The position numbers were made by a program, and so were the translations under genes. 64,000 bases of DNA, from contig NZ_JBPCCU010000002.1 of assembly GCF_050971785.1 (NCBI RefSeq), forward strand, positions 1,386,853 to 1,450,852, read 5' to 3'. Source of the DNA: Actinomadura_E scrupuli (GTDB lineage Bacteria > Actinomycetota > Actinomycetes > Streptosporangiales > Streptosporangiaceae). Below are positions 20,577-29,410 of this stretch, in pieces (position 1 is the stretch's first letter; each line of letters opens with the position of its first letter). The notes below the pieces were generated by a model. It saw only the letters and a program-made list of their open reading frames with translations, did not search any database and was not told where the DNA came from.

Positions 20577-20626
20577 GGCCCCGGGCAGGATGTCGGTTAG
20601 GTCACGCTAAGCCCCTAAGGCATGGG

Positions 20627-20632
20627 TAGGGT
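20627..20632 (+). promoter_or_regulatory. Leaderless -10 (TAGGGT) of the second kinase gene
   Basis: TAGGGT is eight bases before the ATG and no Shine-Dalgarno sequence is present, indicating a leaderless transcript beginning at the kinase gene. Confidence 0.5.
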
Positions 20633-20640
20633 TGCGTGCG

Positions 20641-22431
20641 ATGAAGGGGGTCAACACGTCTGGGGACCGCATCGGCCACTACCGCCTGCTCGAGATTCTC
20701 GGGGAAGGCGGCATGGGGGTCGTGCATCTGGCGACCGATCAGCAGGGGCGCAAGGTCGCCATCAAGGTCCTCCGGCCGCAGGTGGCGGGGGACGCGACCG
20801 CGCTGCGCCGGCTGGCCCGCGAGGTCGACACCATGCGGCGGGTGCACAGCCCGCACGTCGCCGAGATCCTCGACGCCGACGTGACGGCGGAGCGGCCGTA
20901 CATCGTGACGCAGTACGTGCCGGGCCGCACGCTGGAGGAGGCGGTCTTCGAGGGCGGGCCCATGAGCGGCCGCCCGCTGCAGCGGCTGGCCACCGGCCTC
21001 GCCTCGGCGCTGGCCGCCATCCACGGCGCCGGGGTCATCCACCGTGACCTCAAGCCCGGCAACGTCATGATCCTCGACGGTGAGCCGGTCCTGATCGACT
21101 TCGGGATCGCCCAGGGCATGGACGCCACCCGGCTCACGGCGACCGGCCTGGTCATCGGCACGCCGGGATATCTCGCCCCCGAGATCATCGAGGGCGAGGA
21201 CGCCGGCGCCCCCGCCGACGTGCACTCCTGGGCCGCCACCCTGGTCTACGCCGCCACCGGGCGGCCGCCGTTCGGCTCCGGCACATTCGAGTCGATCTTC
21301 TACAAGATCATGCAGGGCACGCCCGACCTCGACGGCGTGCCCGAGGCGATGCTGCCGCTGATCCGCGGAGCGATGGCGCACCATCCCGCGGAGCGGCCGA
21401 CCGCCGTCACCCTGGTGCAGCTGGCGCGCCGGATCGACCTGGACGCCACGATGACCGACCAGACCAGGGTGGACGCACCCTTTCAGGTGTTCACCCCGCC
21501 GCCTCCCGAGCCCGCCCGGACTCCGCCGCCGCAGCGGCCGTTGCAGCAGCCCAAGGACTTCAAGGGCCTGCTGCCGCCCGCGGCGCCGCCGCCCGCCCCG
21601 CCCCCCGCGCCGGCTCCGCAGCCCAGGCGCCAGCGGACGGCTCAGCAGGCCCAGGCACAGCCGGCCCAGCCGCCGCCGTACGCCCAGGGTCCGCCGCCGC
21701 AGCAGCAGCCGTACCCGCCGTACAACCAGCCGCAGCAGCCACGGCGCGGCGCCGCCCGGCACCAGCCCGACCCGTCGCCCGCCGGGGCCGGGCCCGGCCG
21801 GCAGCCACAGCCGGAGCGCCGCAAGCCGTACGGGCTCTACCGGCTGTGCAGTCTCGCGGCGCTGGCCTGCGTGCTGGGGTTCGCGGCGATCCTGCCCACC
21901 CTGACCCTGATGTTCGTGGTCGTGGCGGTCCTGGTGCTGCGGGCGGGAGACCGGGCCGCCAAGAGCCTGGAGTCCAAGCGCACCCGCCGGGGCAAGAGCG
22001 GCGGCGACGTCTTCGGCGCGGTGCTGAAGTCGCCACTGGCGCTGCCGCGCGCCCTGATGACGACGTTGCTGGTGACCCCGGTGGGGCTGTTCGCCGGGGT
22101 GGTGCTGGTCCTGGTGCTGATGGTGGTCTACCCGGACATGACCGTCGTGCGGGCGGCCACGTACGGGTCGATGGCCGTCATCGCCCTGCACTTCCTCGGC
22201 CCCGGCAGTGGGGCGCCGCGCCGGCAGATGGCCCGGATGTGGGCGACGTTCCTGCCGCGTCCCGAGCCCGCGGCCATCATCATGCTCAGCCTCGCGGTGT
22301 TCGCGGTCGTGCTGTTCGGCCTGTCGGCCGGCAAGACGCCCGATCTGCAGCCGCTGGGCTTCAGCGGTGACAGCAAGACCCTCAACGGCTTGAAGAGCGA
22401 CATCCAGAGCTGGATCGGCATTGGCGACTGA
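20641..22431 (+). CDS. Transmembrane serine/threonine protein kinase
   Basis: 596-residue Hanks-type kinase. Catalytic domain (about 12-270): GEGGMGVVH, VAIKVL, HRDLKPGN, DFGIA, GTPGYLAPE, all intact. A Pro/Gln-rich linker (about 280-395) follows, then four hydrophobic spans (about 400-436, 463-488, 502-520, 545-563) without PASTA repeats. Between spans 3 and 4 is GPGSGAPRRQMARMWATFL, a motif shared with the next kinase. The membrane module is cytoplasm-facing with little room for an outside sensor domain. The ATG is fixed by the leaderless promoter. Confidence 0.88.
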   Translation: MKGVNTSGDRIGHYRLLEILGEGGMGVVHLATDQQGRKVAIKVLRPQVAGDATALRRLAREVDTMRRVHSPHVAEILDADVTAERPYIVTQYVPGRTLEEAVFEGGPMSGRPLQRLATGLASALAAIHGAGVIHRDLKPGNVMILDGEPVLIDFGIAQGMDATRLTATGLVIGTPGYLAPEIIEGEDAGAPADVHSWAATLVYAATGRPPFGSGTFESIFYKIMQGTPDLDGVPEAMLPLIRGAMAHHPAERPTAVTLVQLARRIDLDATMTDQTRVDAPFQVFTPPPPEPARTPPPQRPLQQPKDFKGLLPPAAPPPAPPPAPAPQPRRQRTAQQAQAQPAQPPPYAQGPPPQQQPYPPYNQPQQPRRGAARHQPDPSPAGAGPGRQPQPERRKPYGLYRLCSLAALACVLGFAAILPTLTLMFVVVAVLVLRAGDRAAKSLESKRTRRGKSGGDVFGAVLKSPLALPRALMTTLLVTPVGLFAGVVLVLVLMVVYPDMTVVRAATYGSMAVIALHFLGPGSGAPRRQMARMWATFLPRPEPAAIIMLSLAVFAVVLFGLSAGKTPDLQPLGFSGDSKTLNGLKSDIQSWIGIGD

Positions 22432-22464
22432 CGTCCCGTAGTTCCCGAAGCGAGGCCCCCCAAG

Positions 22465-24051
22465 ATGCCCATCGAGGAGACCCCGGAGGAGAGGATCGGT
22501 CCGTACCGCCTGCTCTCGAAACTGGGGCAGGGCGGGATGGGCGTCGTCTACCGCGGGGTGGACGACGCCGGTCACGAGGTCGCGGTCAAGGTGCTCCGCC
22601 CGGAGATCGCCGAGGACTCGGCGTTCCGCCGCCGGCTGCTGCGCGAGGTCGAGACCATGCGGCGGATCCGGAGCCGGTACGTCGCCCAGGTCATCGACGC
22701 CGACCTGAACGGCGCCCGGCCCTACATCGTCACGCAGTACGTGGCCGGTCACGCCCTGGACGACACCGTGCGCGCCACCGGCCCGCTGACCGGCCGGCTG
22801 CTGGTGCAGGTGGCGGCGGGGCTGGCCGAGGCGCTCATCGCCATCCACGCCGCCGGGGTCGTGCACCGCGACCTCAAGCCGAACAACGTCATGCTCGTCA
22901 ACGGTGAGCCGGTGGTCATCGACTTCGGCATCGCGCACGCCGCGGACTCCACCCGGCTCACCCAGGCGGGCATGGTCATCGGGACTCCCGGCTATCTCGC
23001 CCCCGAGGTCCTCGACGGCGGGGTCCCGGGCCCGGCGGTCGACATCTACGCCTGGGCGGCCACGGTGGCCTTCGCGGCCACCGGGCGCTCGCCGTTCGGC
23101 AGCGGCTCCCTGGAGGCGATCGTGGGGCGGGTGGTACGTGGGCGGGCCGACCTGACCGACGTGCCACCGGAGATCGGCGGCGGCCTGCAGGTGGCGCTGG
23201 CCCGCGACCCGGCCGAACGTCCCACCGCGGCCCAGCTGACGGGCTGGCTGCGCAACCTACAGACGGGCGAGCCGGCACCGGCCGTGCCGCCGACCGTGCT
23301 GGGCGCGCGGACCCCGACGCCGCCGCCCATGCCCCGGACGGCAGTGGGGATGCCACCGCTGACCCCGGTGCCGATGAGCCCGGTCGGCCCGTCGCCGGCG
23401 AGCCCGATGACGCCCTACCCGGTGGGCGCCGACCAGATCGATCTCGGCTGGTACAAGCTGGTCGCCTATCTGCTGGTCTTCGCGGCCACGGGGGTGACCG
23501 CGGAGCTGCCCGTGCTGGGCGGTTTCGTGGCGGTGCTGGCCGCCTGGTACCTGCGCTCGGGTGACGCGGCCGTACGCTCCCGGCGGGTCCCGGTACGCGG
23601 CGCCAACGATCTGCTGCTGGGGCCCCTCCGGTGGCCGGGCAGCATGGCGCGCTCGGCGGTGCAGACGGCACTGTCACTGCTGTACGCCGCGGTGGCCGGC
23701 GGGCTGGTGATGCTGGTCCTGCTGGTGCTGGCCGAGTCCGGCGCGGAGAGCGTCTCCGACGAGACCGTGGCCTCGTTCGGGCTGGCGGCCTGGGCGTACG
23801 TGATCATGGCGGGGCCGGGGATGATGGGCCCGCGCCGCCAGCTGGTCCGGCTGCTGTCGGCCACGGCCCAGGACCGGCGCACCATGACCGCCGTCGGGCT
23901 GGCGGCCGCGGCCGCCACCTTCGTGGTCCTGCTGGTCGCCTGGCTGGACGTTCCGCACTGGGTCCCGCTGGACGACCCCTACGCCGCGTTCGACCGCCTG
24001 CGCGACACGATCCACGAGGGCATCGACGAGCTGGGCAGCAACGGCTCGTGA
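22465..24051 (+). CDS. Transmembrane serine/threonine protein kinase, paralog
   Basis: 528-residue kinase with the same architecture as its upstream neighbour. Kinase domain (about 12-265): GQGGMGVVY, VAVKVL, HRDLKPNN, DFGIA, GTPGYLAPE. A shorter Pro/Thr-rich linker (about 270-325) leads to four spans (about 333-365, 393-415, 432-448, 473-492). RSGD after the first span pair and GPGMMGPRRQLVRLLSAT match the RAGD and GPGSGAPRRQ motifs of the neighbour, so the pair arose by duplication. Starts 33 bp after the upstream kinase; probably the same transcript. Confidence 0.88.
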   Translation: MPIEETPEERIGPYRLLSKLGQGGMGVVYRGVDDAGHEVAVKVLRPEIAEDSAFRRRLLREVETMRRIRSRYVAQVIDADLNGARPYIVTQYVAGHALDDTVRATGPLTGRLLVQVAAGLAEALIAIHAAGVVHRDLKPNNVMLVNGEPVVIDFGIAHAADSTRLTQAGMVIGTPGYLAPEVLDGGVPGPAVDIYAWAATVAFAATGRSPFGSGSLEAIVGRVVRGRADLTDVPPEIGGGLQVALARDPAERPTAAQLTGWLRNLQTGEPAPAVPPTVLGARTPTPPPMPRTAVGMPPLTPVPMSPVGPSPASPMTPYPVGADQIDLGWYKLVAYLLVFAATGVTAELPVLGGFVAVLAAWYLRSGDAAVRSRRVPVRGANDLLLGPLRWPGSMARSAVQTALSLLYAAVAGGLVMLVLLVLAESGAESVSDETVASFGLAAWAYVIMAGPGMMGPRRQLVRLLSATAQDRRTMTAVGLAAAAATFVVLLVAWLDVPHWVPLDDPYAAFDRLRDTIHEGIDELGSNGS

Positions 24052-24147
24052 GCGGGCCGAGCCGACGCGGCCACCGCCCGGACGTGACCGTGTCCGGAGT
24101 GATGGTTGACCGCGCATATACGGGTACCGTCTGCGGAAGCCTGGGTT

Positions 24148-24175
24148 TTGCACTTAGGCTACCGATCGGTAACAT
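24148..24175 (+). promoter_or_regulatory. etfBA promoter with embedded palindromic operator
   Basis: -35 TTGCAC (24148-24153), 16-bp spacer, -10 TAACAT (24170-24175). The perfect 12-bp palindrome TACCGATCGGTA (24160-24171) fills the spacer and overlaps the -10, the position of a repressor operator. The form resembles operators of TetR-type regulators of acyl-CoA metabolism. The predicted leader to etfB is about 150 nt. Confidence 0.6.
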
Positions 24176-24333
24176 CAGCGTACGGCGTGCTATCGGGGAC
24201 CCGGCACCGAAACCGGTTCGGGTCTTTGGCAGGCTGTGACGCATCAGCTCTGCGCCGCCCCGGTCACGAGGCGGCGCGCCCTTGGCCGCGCAGCAGGGCG
24301 GCCCACTGAATGCAGGGAGGTCGGCCACCGGCC

Positions 24334-25113
24334 ATGAACATCGTCGTCTGCGTGAAGCAGGTCCCCGACACGGCGACCGAGCGAAAGTTGAAGTCGAGTG
24401 ACAGCACGCTCGATCGCGAGGCCGCGGACGGTCTCATGAACGAGCTGTGCGAGTACGCGGTCGAAGAGGGGCTGCGTATCAAGGAGGCCCACGGCGGTGA
24501 GGTCACCATCCTCACCATGGGTCCCGGCGCGGCGACCGACACGATCCGCAAGGCCCTTTCGATGGGCGCGGACAAGGCGGTGCACCTGAGCGATGACGCG
24601 CTGCACGGCTCCGATGCCTGGCAGACGTCCTACGCGATCCAGCAGGTGCTCGGCCGGACCGGGTTCGACCTGGTCATCCTGGGTTCGGAGTCGACCGACG
24701 CCCGCACGGGGCTGCTCGCCGCGATGCTGGCCGAGCGGCTCGGCGTCGCCCAGGTCACGCTGGCGAACAAGGTCGAGATCGACGGCTCGACCATCCGGAT
24801 CCAGCGGCAGACCGACTACGGCTACGACAAGGTCGAGGCGAGCCTGCCGGCGGTCGTGAGCGTCGTCGAGAAGATCAACGAGCCCCGCTACCCCTCCTTC
24901 AAGGGGATCATGGCGGCCAAGAAGAAGCCGGTCGACTCGCCGTCCCTCGCGGACGCCGAGATCGACCCGTCGAAGGTCGGCCTGGCGGCCGCCTGGACCG
25001 AGGTCGTGGACTTCGCCGAGGCCCCGCCGCGTGCCAAGGGACAGATCGTGACCGATGAGGGAGACGGCGCCGCCAAGGCCGCCGAATTCCTCGCCTCGAA
25101 GAAGTTCGTCTGA
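24334..25113 (+). CDS. etfB: Electron transfer flavoprotein beta subunit
   Basis: 259-residue EtfB, the AMP-binding subunit of the heterodimeric flavoprotein that carries electrons from acyl-CoA dehydrogenases to the respiratory chain. The start MNIVVCVKQVPDTATERKL and TMGPGAATDTIRKALSMGADKAVHL are family hallmarks, as is the DLVILGSESTDARTG segment. I chose the ATG matching homologs; an ATG eight codons upstream is in frame. GGGAGG lies 13 bases before. etfA follows after 14 bp. The promoter carries a palindromic operator, suggesting induction with fatty acid breakdown. Confidence 0.93.
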   Translation: MNIVVCVKQVPDTATERKLKSSDSTLDREAADGLMNELCEYAVEEGLRIKEAHGGEVTILTMGPGAATDTIRKALSMGADKAVHLSDDALHGSDAWQTSYAIQQVLGRTGFDLVILGSESTDARTGLLAAMLAERLGVAQVTLANKVEIDGSTIRIQRQTDYGYDKVEASLPAVVSVVEKINEPRYPSFKGIMAAKKKPVDSPSLADAEIDPSKVGLAAAWTEVVDFAEAPPRAKGQIVTDEGDGAAKAAEFLASKKFV

Positions 25114-25127
25114 GGGAGGGCAGGAAA

Positions 25128-26078
25128 ATGGCTGAGATTCTCGTCCTCGTCGACCACCTCGACGGTGAGGTCAAGAAGGTCACGTTCGAGCTGCTGACGC
25201 TCGCCCGCCGCCACGGTGACGCGGCCGCGGTGTGGATCGGTCCGGGCTATGAGAACGCCAAGGACAAGCTGGCCGAGTACGGCGCCGCCAAGGTCTACGT
25301 CGCCGCCGACGAGGAGCTGACCTCCTACGTCGTGGCACCGAAGGCCGAACTGCTGGCCCAGCTGGTGACCGAGAAGTCCGCCGCCGCGGTCTTCGTGCCG
25401 GCCACGGCCGAGGGCAAGGAGATCGCCGGTCGTCTCTCCATCAAGATCGACTCTGGCGTGATCACGGACGCCGTCGGGGTGGAGGACGGTTTCGTCGCCG
25501 AGCAGTCCATCTTCGGCGGCTCGACGGTCGTGCACTCCAAGGTGAAGGTCGGTACGCCGATCATCGCGGTGCGGCCGAACTCGACCGCGCCCGAGGCCGC
25601 CCCCTCGTCTCCGGTCGAGGAGCAGGTGAGCGTCACGCTGTCGGACGCCGCCAAGGCCGCGCGGATCGTCGAGAAGGTCGTCCAGGAGAAGGGCGAGCGC
25701 CCGGAGCTCACCGAGGCGGCCATCGTCGTCTCCGGTGGCCGCGGTGTGGGCAACGCCGAGAACTTCAAGATCATTGAAGGGCTCGCCGACTCGCTCGGCG
25801 CGGCCGTCGGCGCGTCCCGCGCCGCGACCGACGCCGGCTGGTACCCGCACCAGTTCCAGGTCGGGCAGACCGGCAAGACGGTATCGCCGCAGCTCTACAT
25901 CGCGGTCGGCATCTCCGGGGCCATCCAGCACCGGGCCGGCATGCAGACCTCGAAGACGATCATTGCGATCAACAAGGACGCCGAGGCGCCCATCTTCGAG
26001 CTGGTCGACTTCGGCGTGGTGGGCGACCTGTTCCAGGTGGCCCCCGCGCTCACCGAAGAGATCAACAAGCGTAAGTAG
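25128..26078 (+). CDS. etfA: Electron transfer flavoprotein alpha subunit
   Basis: 316-residue EtfA, the FAD-binding partner of EtfB. The C-terminal FAD domain is clear: VVSGGRGVGNAENF, GASRAATDAGWYPH, QVGQTGKTVSPQLYIAVGISGAIQH and INKDAEAPIF. AGGGAGGGCAGG directly precedes the ATG. Last gene of the etfBA operon, ended by a strong hairpin. Confidence 0.95.
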   Translation: MAEILVLVDHLDGEVKKVTFELLTLARRHGDAAAVWIGPGYENAKDKLAEYGAAKVYVAADEELTSYVVAPKAELLAQLVTEKSAAAVFVPATAEGKEIAGRLSIKIDSGVITDAVGVEDGFVAEQSIFGGSTVVHSKVKVGTPIIAVRPNSTAPEAAPSSPVEEQVSVTLSDAAKAARIVEKVVQEKGERPELTEAAIVVSGGRGVGNAENFKIIEGLADSLGAAVGASRAATDAGWYPHQFQVGQTGKTVSPQLYIAVGISGAIQHRAGMQTSKTIIAINKDAEAPIFELVDFGVVGDLFQVAPALTEEINKRK

Positions 26079-26091
26079 CGGGTTCCGCGAG

Positions 26092-26129
26092 AACGCCCCG
26101 GTGACGCGTGCGCGTGTCACCGGGGCGTT
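26092..26129. terminator. etfBA terminator
   Basis: Perfect 14-bp stem AACGCCCCGGTGAC / GTCACCGGGGCGTT with a 10-nt loop that can pair further, 14 bp after etfA. It probably also stops transcription of the convergent MFS gene. Confidence 0.75.
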
Positions 26130-26198
26130 GCCGTTCGCGGCCTGCGGAGCCCGCCACGGCACCGTCGGCGACGGGTCAGGCGAGGCGCGCCCGGCCCG

Positions 26199-27437
26199 TC
26201 AGGCGGCGATCAGGTCCCGCTCGGGCAGCCGCGCGGTCTCCGGGGTCACGGCCACGTCGGTCTCCGCGCTGATCGGCAGGAACCGGGTGGCGGCCGCGAT
26301 CAGCAGGGCCAGGACGAGCACCAGGCCCAGCCCGGCCCGCAGGGACGTCGCCTCGGAGATGAAGCCGATGACCACCGGGCCGAGCAGCAGCCCGCCGTAG
26401 CCCATGGCGCCGACCTGGGCGACCGAGGCCGCCGACCGTCCCGGCGCCACCGTCCCGGCCAGCGAGATCATGGTGGGCACCACCGTGCAGACCATCGCCC
26501 CGGTCAGGAAGAACCCGGCCAGGGCCACCGGCGTCGACGGGGCGAGCAGCACGACGCTCATCGCGCCCGCCGTCCCCAGACCCGCCAGGCCCAGCAGCCG
26601 CCGGGTGCCGAGCCGGCTGCGCAGCCGGTCCCCGACGAGCCGCCCGCAGAGCATGGCGGCTTCGAACAGCGGGTAGCCGAGTGCCGCGACGGCCTCGGTG
26701 CTGCCCAGCTCGTCGTGCAGCATGAGCCCGCTCCAGTCGGCGATCGCCCCCTCGGCCATGAACGCCAGGAACGCGAGCGTCCCGATCAGGTAGACCGCCA
26801 TCGGCAGCCGGCCGCGCCGGCCCCGCCCGGTGACGACCGTGAGCGCGGGCGGCTCGGCGAGATAGGTCCGGCCGATCGCCAGCGTGGCGGGCAGCGCGAT
26901 CAGAGCGGCGATGAGCAGGGCGGGGGTGAACGAGAGGCCGGCCGCGGCGGTGAGCACGCCGAGCAGGCCACCGGACATCGCCCCGGCGCACCAGCCGGCG
27001 TGCATGCCGCTCATCAGCGGCCGGCCGTAGGCGCGCTCCACGACGCTGCCCTGGGCGTTCACCGAGACGTCCATCACGCCGAAGGCCATGCCGAACAGCC
27101 CGACCGCGACGAGCAGCAGAACATAGGTGGGGGCCAGTGCCATCAGCGCCGCCGTAATGGCGGCCAGCGGGGCCGCGATGCGCAGCACCGTGCGGCTGTC
27201 GGTCCGCGCGATGACCCCGCGCAGGCCCTGCATGGCGACGACCGCGGCGACTCCCCAGGTGAGCAGCACCACACCGATCTCGCCGGCCCCGATGCCGAAC
27301 TTGGCGCTCAGCGCCGGCATCCGGGCCACCCAGACCCCGCACAGCAGACCTCCCAGGGCGAAGGTGAGGAAGGTCCCCAGCCTGGCCCGGGAGAACGGGG
27401 AGGACAGAGCGCCCGTGAGGGCGCGGCGGCGCAGCAT
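26199..27437 (-). CDS. MFS transporter
   Basis: 412-residue major facilitator with 12 predicted spans starting at about residue 20 and a charged central loop (VTGRGRRGRLP) near residue 205. It resembles the YbjJ/fucose-permease-like branch by its MDVSVNAQGSVVERAYGRPLMSGMHAGW motif after span 4. The transported compound is unknown; export is likely given the neighbouring TetR gene. The ribosome-binding site AAAGGAG is part of a small hairpin (CTCCT-gaa-AGGAG) just before the ATG. It lies 166 bp after tetR on the same strand. Confidence 0.85.
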   Translation of the reverse strand: MLRRRALTGALSSPFSRARLGTFLTFALGGLLCGVWVARMPALSAKFGIGAGEIGVVLLTWGVAAVVAMQGLRGVIARTDSRTVLRIAAPLAAITAALMALAPTYVLLLVAVGLFGMAFGVMDVSVNAQGSVVERAYGRPLMSGMHAGWCAGAMSGGLLGVLTAAAGLSFTPALLIAALIALPATLAIGRTYLAEPPALTVVTGRGRRGRLPMAVYLIGTLAFLAFMAEGAIADWSGLMLHDELGSTEAVAALGYPLFEAAMLCGRLVGDRLRSRLGTRRLLGLAGLGTAGAMSVVLLAPSTPVALAGFFLTGAMVCTVVPTMISLAGTVAPGRSAASVAQVGAMGYGGLLLGPVVIGFISEATSLRAGLGLVLVLALLIAAATRFLPISAETDVAVTPETARLPERDLIAA

Positions 27438-27603
27438 TGCGCGGCTCCTTTCAGGAGTCGTGGTGGAGTTCAGGGGGAGGGATGAGCAGGAGTGATCGGA
27501 GTTCAGGGCGTGACCACAGGTCGCCAGGGAGATAGAAGAGCGGGAAGGGCGCGAATGTTCCCGAGGTGACGCACTGTCCGATCCGGGCCCGGAGGCCGTG
27601 CCG

Positions 27604-28131
27604 TTACGACTTCAGCAGGTCGAGCATCCGTCGTCGGAGCGCGGCGTACTGCTCCGGGTCGTAGAGCTCCGGATCGTGGACGGCCACTTCCCACAGGCCT
27701 TCCGCGGCGAGCCGTACGACCATCCCGGAGACCGGATCCACGGCCTCGCCGGGATCGCGCCGGTGCCAGCGGGCCATGGCCTCGCGCAGCGGCGCTATCA
27801 GCGCGGGATCGGCCGCGGCGGCCGTGATCACCGTCCAGCGGCGCCGGGTGCGCGTGGCCTCGGCGTCGGTCATGATCGCGAACGTCGCCTCGACGTAGGC
27901 CCGGCTGTAGGAGCCGGGAGTGCCGTCGTCATAGGAGTCGACCAGTGCGTCGAACTCCTCGATGACCCGGGCGACCAGGCCCTTGATCAGGGCTTCCTTG
28001 GTGGGGAAGTGGTAGAGGAGCCCGCCCTTGCTGACGCCGGCCCGCTCCGCCACCGCGGCGAGGGTCAGGGCCTGGGTGCCGTGCTCGAAGAGCACGCACT
28101 CCGCGGCGTCGAGAAGGGCTTCGCGTTTCAT
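27604..28131 (-). CDS. TetR-family transcriptional regulator
   Basis: 175-residue repressor. The N-terminal HTH is LTLAAVAERAGVSKGGLLYHFPTKEALIKGL (residues ~24-54), and the C-terminal part resembles TetR_C of the AcrR/YcdC kind with ARWHRRDPGEAVDPVSGMVVRLAAEGLW. It likely controls the MFS gene downstream and itself: a 16-bp palindrome covers the start of its own promoter. The start codon follows TAGTAT by seven bases, so the mRNA is probably leaderless. Confidence 0.88.
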   Translation of the reverse strand: MKREALLDAAECVLFEHGTQALTLAAVAERAGVSKGGLLYHFPTKEALIKGLVARVIEEFDALVDSYDDGTPGSYSRAYVEATFAIMTDAEATRTRRRWTVITAAAADPALIAPLREAMARWHRRDPGEAVDPVSGMVVRLAAEGLWEVAVHDPELYDPEQYAALRRRMLDLLKS

Positions 28132-28138
28132 GATTCCT

Positions 28139-28160
28139 ATACTATACCGTCCGGACGGTA
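28139..28160 (-). promoter_or_regulatory. Autoregulatory operator and leaderless promoter of tetR
   Basis: Perfect 16-bp palindrome TACCGTCCGGACGGTA (28145-28160) directly abuts the minus-strand -10 TAGTAT (28139-28144), which is seven bases before the tetR ATG. Repressor on the palindrome would block the promoter. The site also lies upstream of the divergent desulfurase gene. Confidence 0.7.
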
Positions 28161-28200
28161 CACTGATCAAGCCGGGCGAACGACCGCGGCGCCGCCTGGA

Positions 28201-28206
28201 TAAGCT
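28201..28206 (+). promoter_or_regulatory. -10 (TAAGCT) of the cysteine desulfurase gene
   Basis: TAAGCT nine bases before the ATG, no ribosome-binding site; candidate leaderless start. Confidence 0.4.
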
Positions 28207-28215
28207 GTGGGCGCC

Positions 28216-29376
28216 ATGGTGACCTATCTCGACCACGCGGCGACCACCCCGATGCTGCCCGAGGCGATCGAGGCGATGACGGCCGAGCTCGGCCGGGTCG
28301 GCAACGCGTCCTCACTGCACGCCCCCGGCCGTCGTGCCCGGCGGGTGGTCGAGGAGTCCCGCGAGATCATCGCGGAGGCCTTCCACGCCCGCCCCAGCGA
28401 AGTGGTCTTCACCGGAAGCGGCACCGAGGCCGACAACCTCGCGGTCAAGGGCATCTTCTGGGCCCGCCGAGCGGCCGATCCAGGACGGACCCGGGTGCTG
28501 GCCAGCGCCATCGAGCACCACGCCGTGATGGACGCGGTGCAGTGGCTGGCCGACCACGAGGGCGCGCGGATCGACTGGATCCCAGTGGACGAGCTGGGCC
28601 GGGTACGCCCGGAGACCGTCCGCGACATGATCGGGGACGACGTGGCGCTGATCACCGTCATGTGGGCCAACAACGAGGTGGGCACGGTGCAGCCGGTCAC
28701 CGAGCTGGCCGCCGTCGCCCGCGAGCACGGCATCCCCTTCCACACCGATGCGGTCCAGGCGGCCGGCGCCCTCGAGGTGGACTTCGCGGCCTCCGGCGCG
28801 GACGCGCTGTCCGTCAGCGGTCACAAGATAGGCGGGCCGATGGGGGTGGCCGCGCTCCTGCTCACCAAGGGCGTCGCCCCCGTCCCGGTGCTGCACGGCG
28901 GCGGCCAGGAGCGCGACGTGCGGTCCGGCACCCTCGACGCCCCGGCGATCGCCGGGCTGGCGGCGGCCGTCCAGGTCACCGCCGGCGTGGACCGGGCCGC
29001 CCACGCCCGCGACCTGGCGGTGCTGCGCGACGACCTGATCGGCCGGGTCCGGGCGGCCGTCCCCGACGCGATCCTCAACGGAGACCCCGTCGACCGGCTG
29101 CCGGGCAACGCGCACTTCTCGTTCCCCGGCTGCGAGGGTGACGCGCTGCTCATGCTGCTCGACGCACGCGGGATCGCCTGCTCCACCGGGTCGGCCTGCT
29201 CGGCCGGGGTCTCCCAGCCGAGTCACGTGCTGCTCGCCATGGGCGCGGACTCCGCGCGGGCCCGCGGCTCGCTCCGCTTCACGCTGGGCCACACCTCCGT
29301 CGCGGCCGACGTGGAGGCACTGGCCGAGGCCATCGGCCCGGTGGTGGAACGCGCCCGGCGCGCCGGCCTGACCTGA
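28216..29376 (+). CDS. Cysteine desulfurase (IscS/NifS family)
   Basis: 386-residue class V aminotransferase that releases sulfur from cysteine as a persulfide. TYLDHAATTPMLPEAIEAM opens the protein; SGHKIGGPMGVAAL holds the PLP lysine; GIACSTGSACSAGVSQPSH holds the catalytic Cys. It precedes mnmA with one minus-strand gene between, the usual actinobacterial arrangement in which the desulfurase feeds tRNA thiolation. ATG or the adjacent GTG could be the start; I use the ATG. Confidence 0.9.
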   Translation: MVTYLDHAATTPMLPEAIEAMTAELGRVGNASSLHAPGRRARRVVEESREIIAEAFHARPSEVVFTGSGTEADNLAVKGIFWARRAADPGRTRVLASAIEHHAVMDAVQWLADHEGARIDWIPVDELGRVRPETVRDMIGDDVALITVMWANNEVGTVQPVTELAAVAREHGIPFHTDAVQAAGALEVDFAASGADALSVSGHKIGGPMGVAALLLTKGVAPVPVLHGGGQERDVRSGTLDAPAIAGLAAAVQVTAGVDRAAHARDLAVLRDDLIGRVRAAVPDAILNGDPVDRLPGNAHFSFPGCEGDALLMLLDARGIACSTGSACSAGVSQPSHVLLAMGADSARARGSLRFTLGHTSVAADVEALAEAIGPVVERARRAGLT

Positions 29377-29410
29377 GCGCGTTCAATGGCCTCGCTGCGC
29401 TCGGCGGCTC

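Noticed and set aside
20597..20618. Iron-box-like TTAGG...CCTAA before the second kinase
   Set aside because: The arms are 12 bp apart, whereas DtxR/IdeR-type 19-bp boxes have 9 bp between them; the inner bases do not match well.
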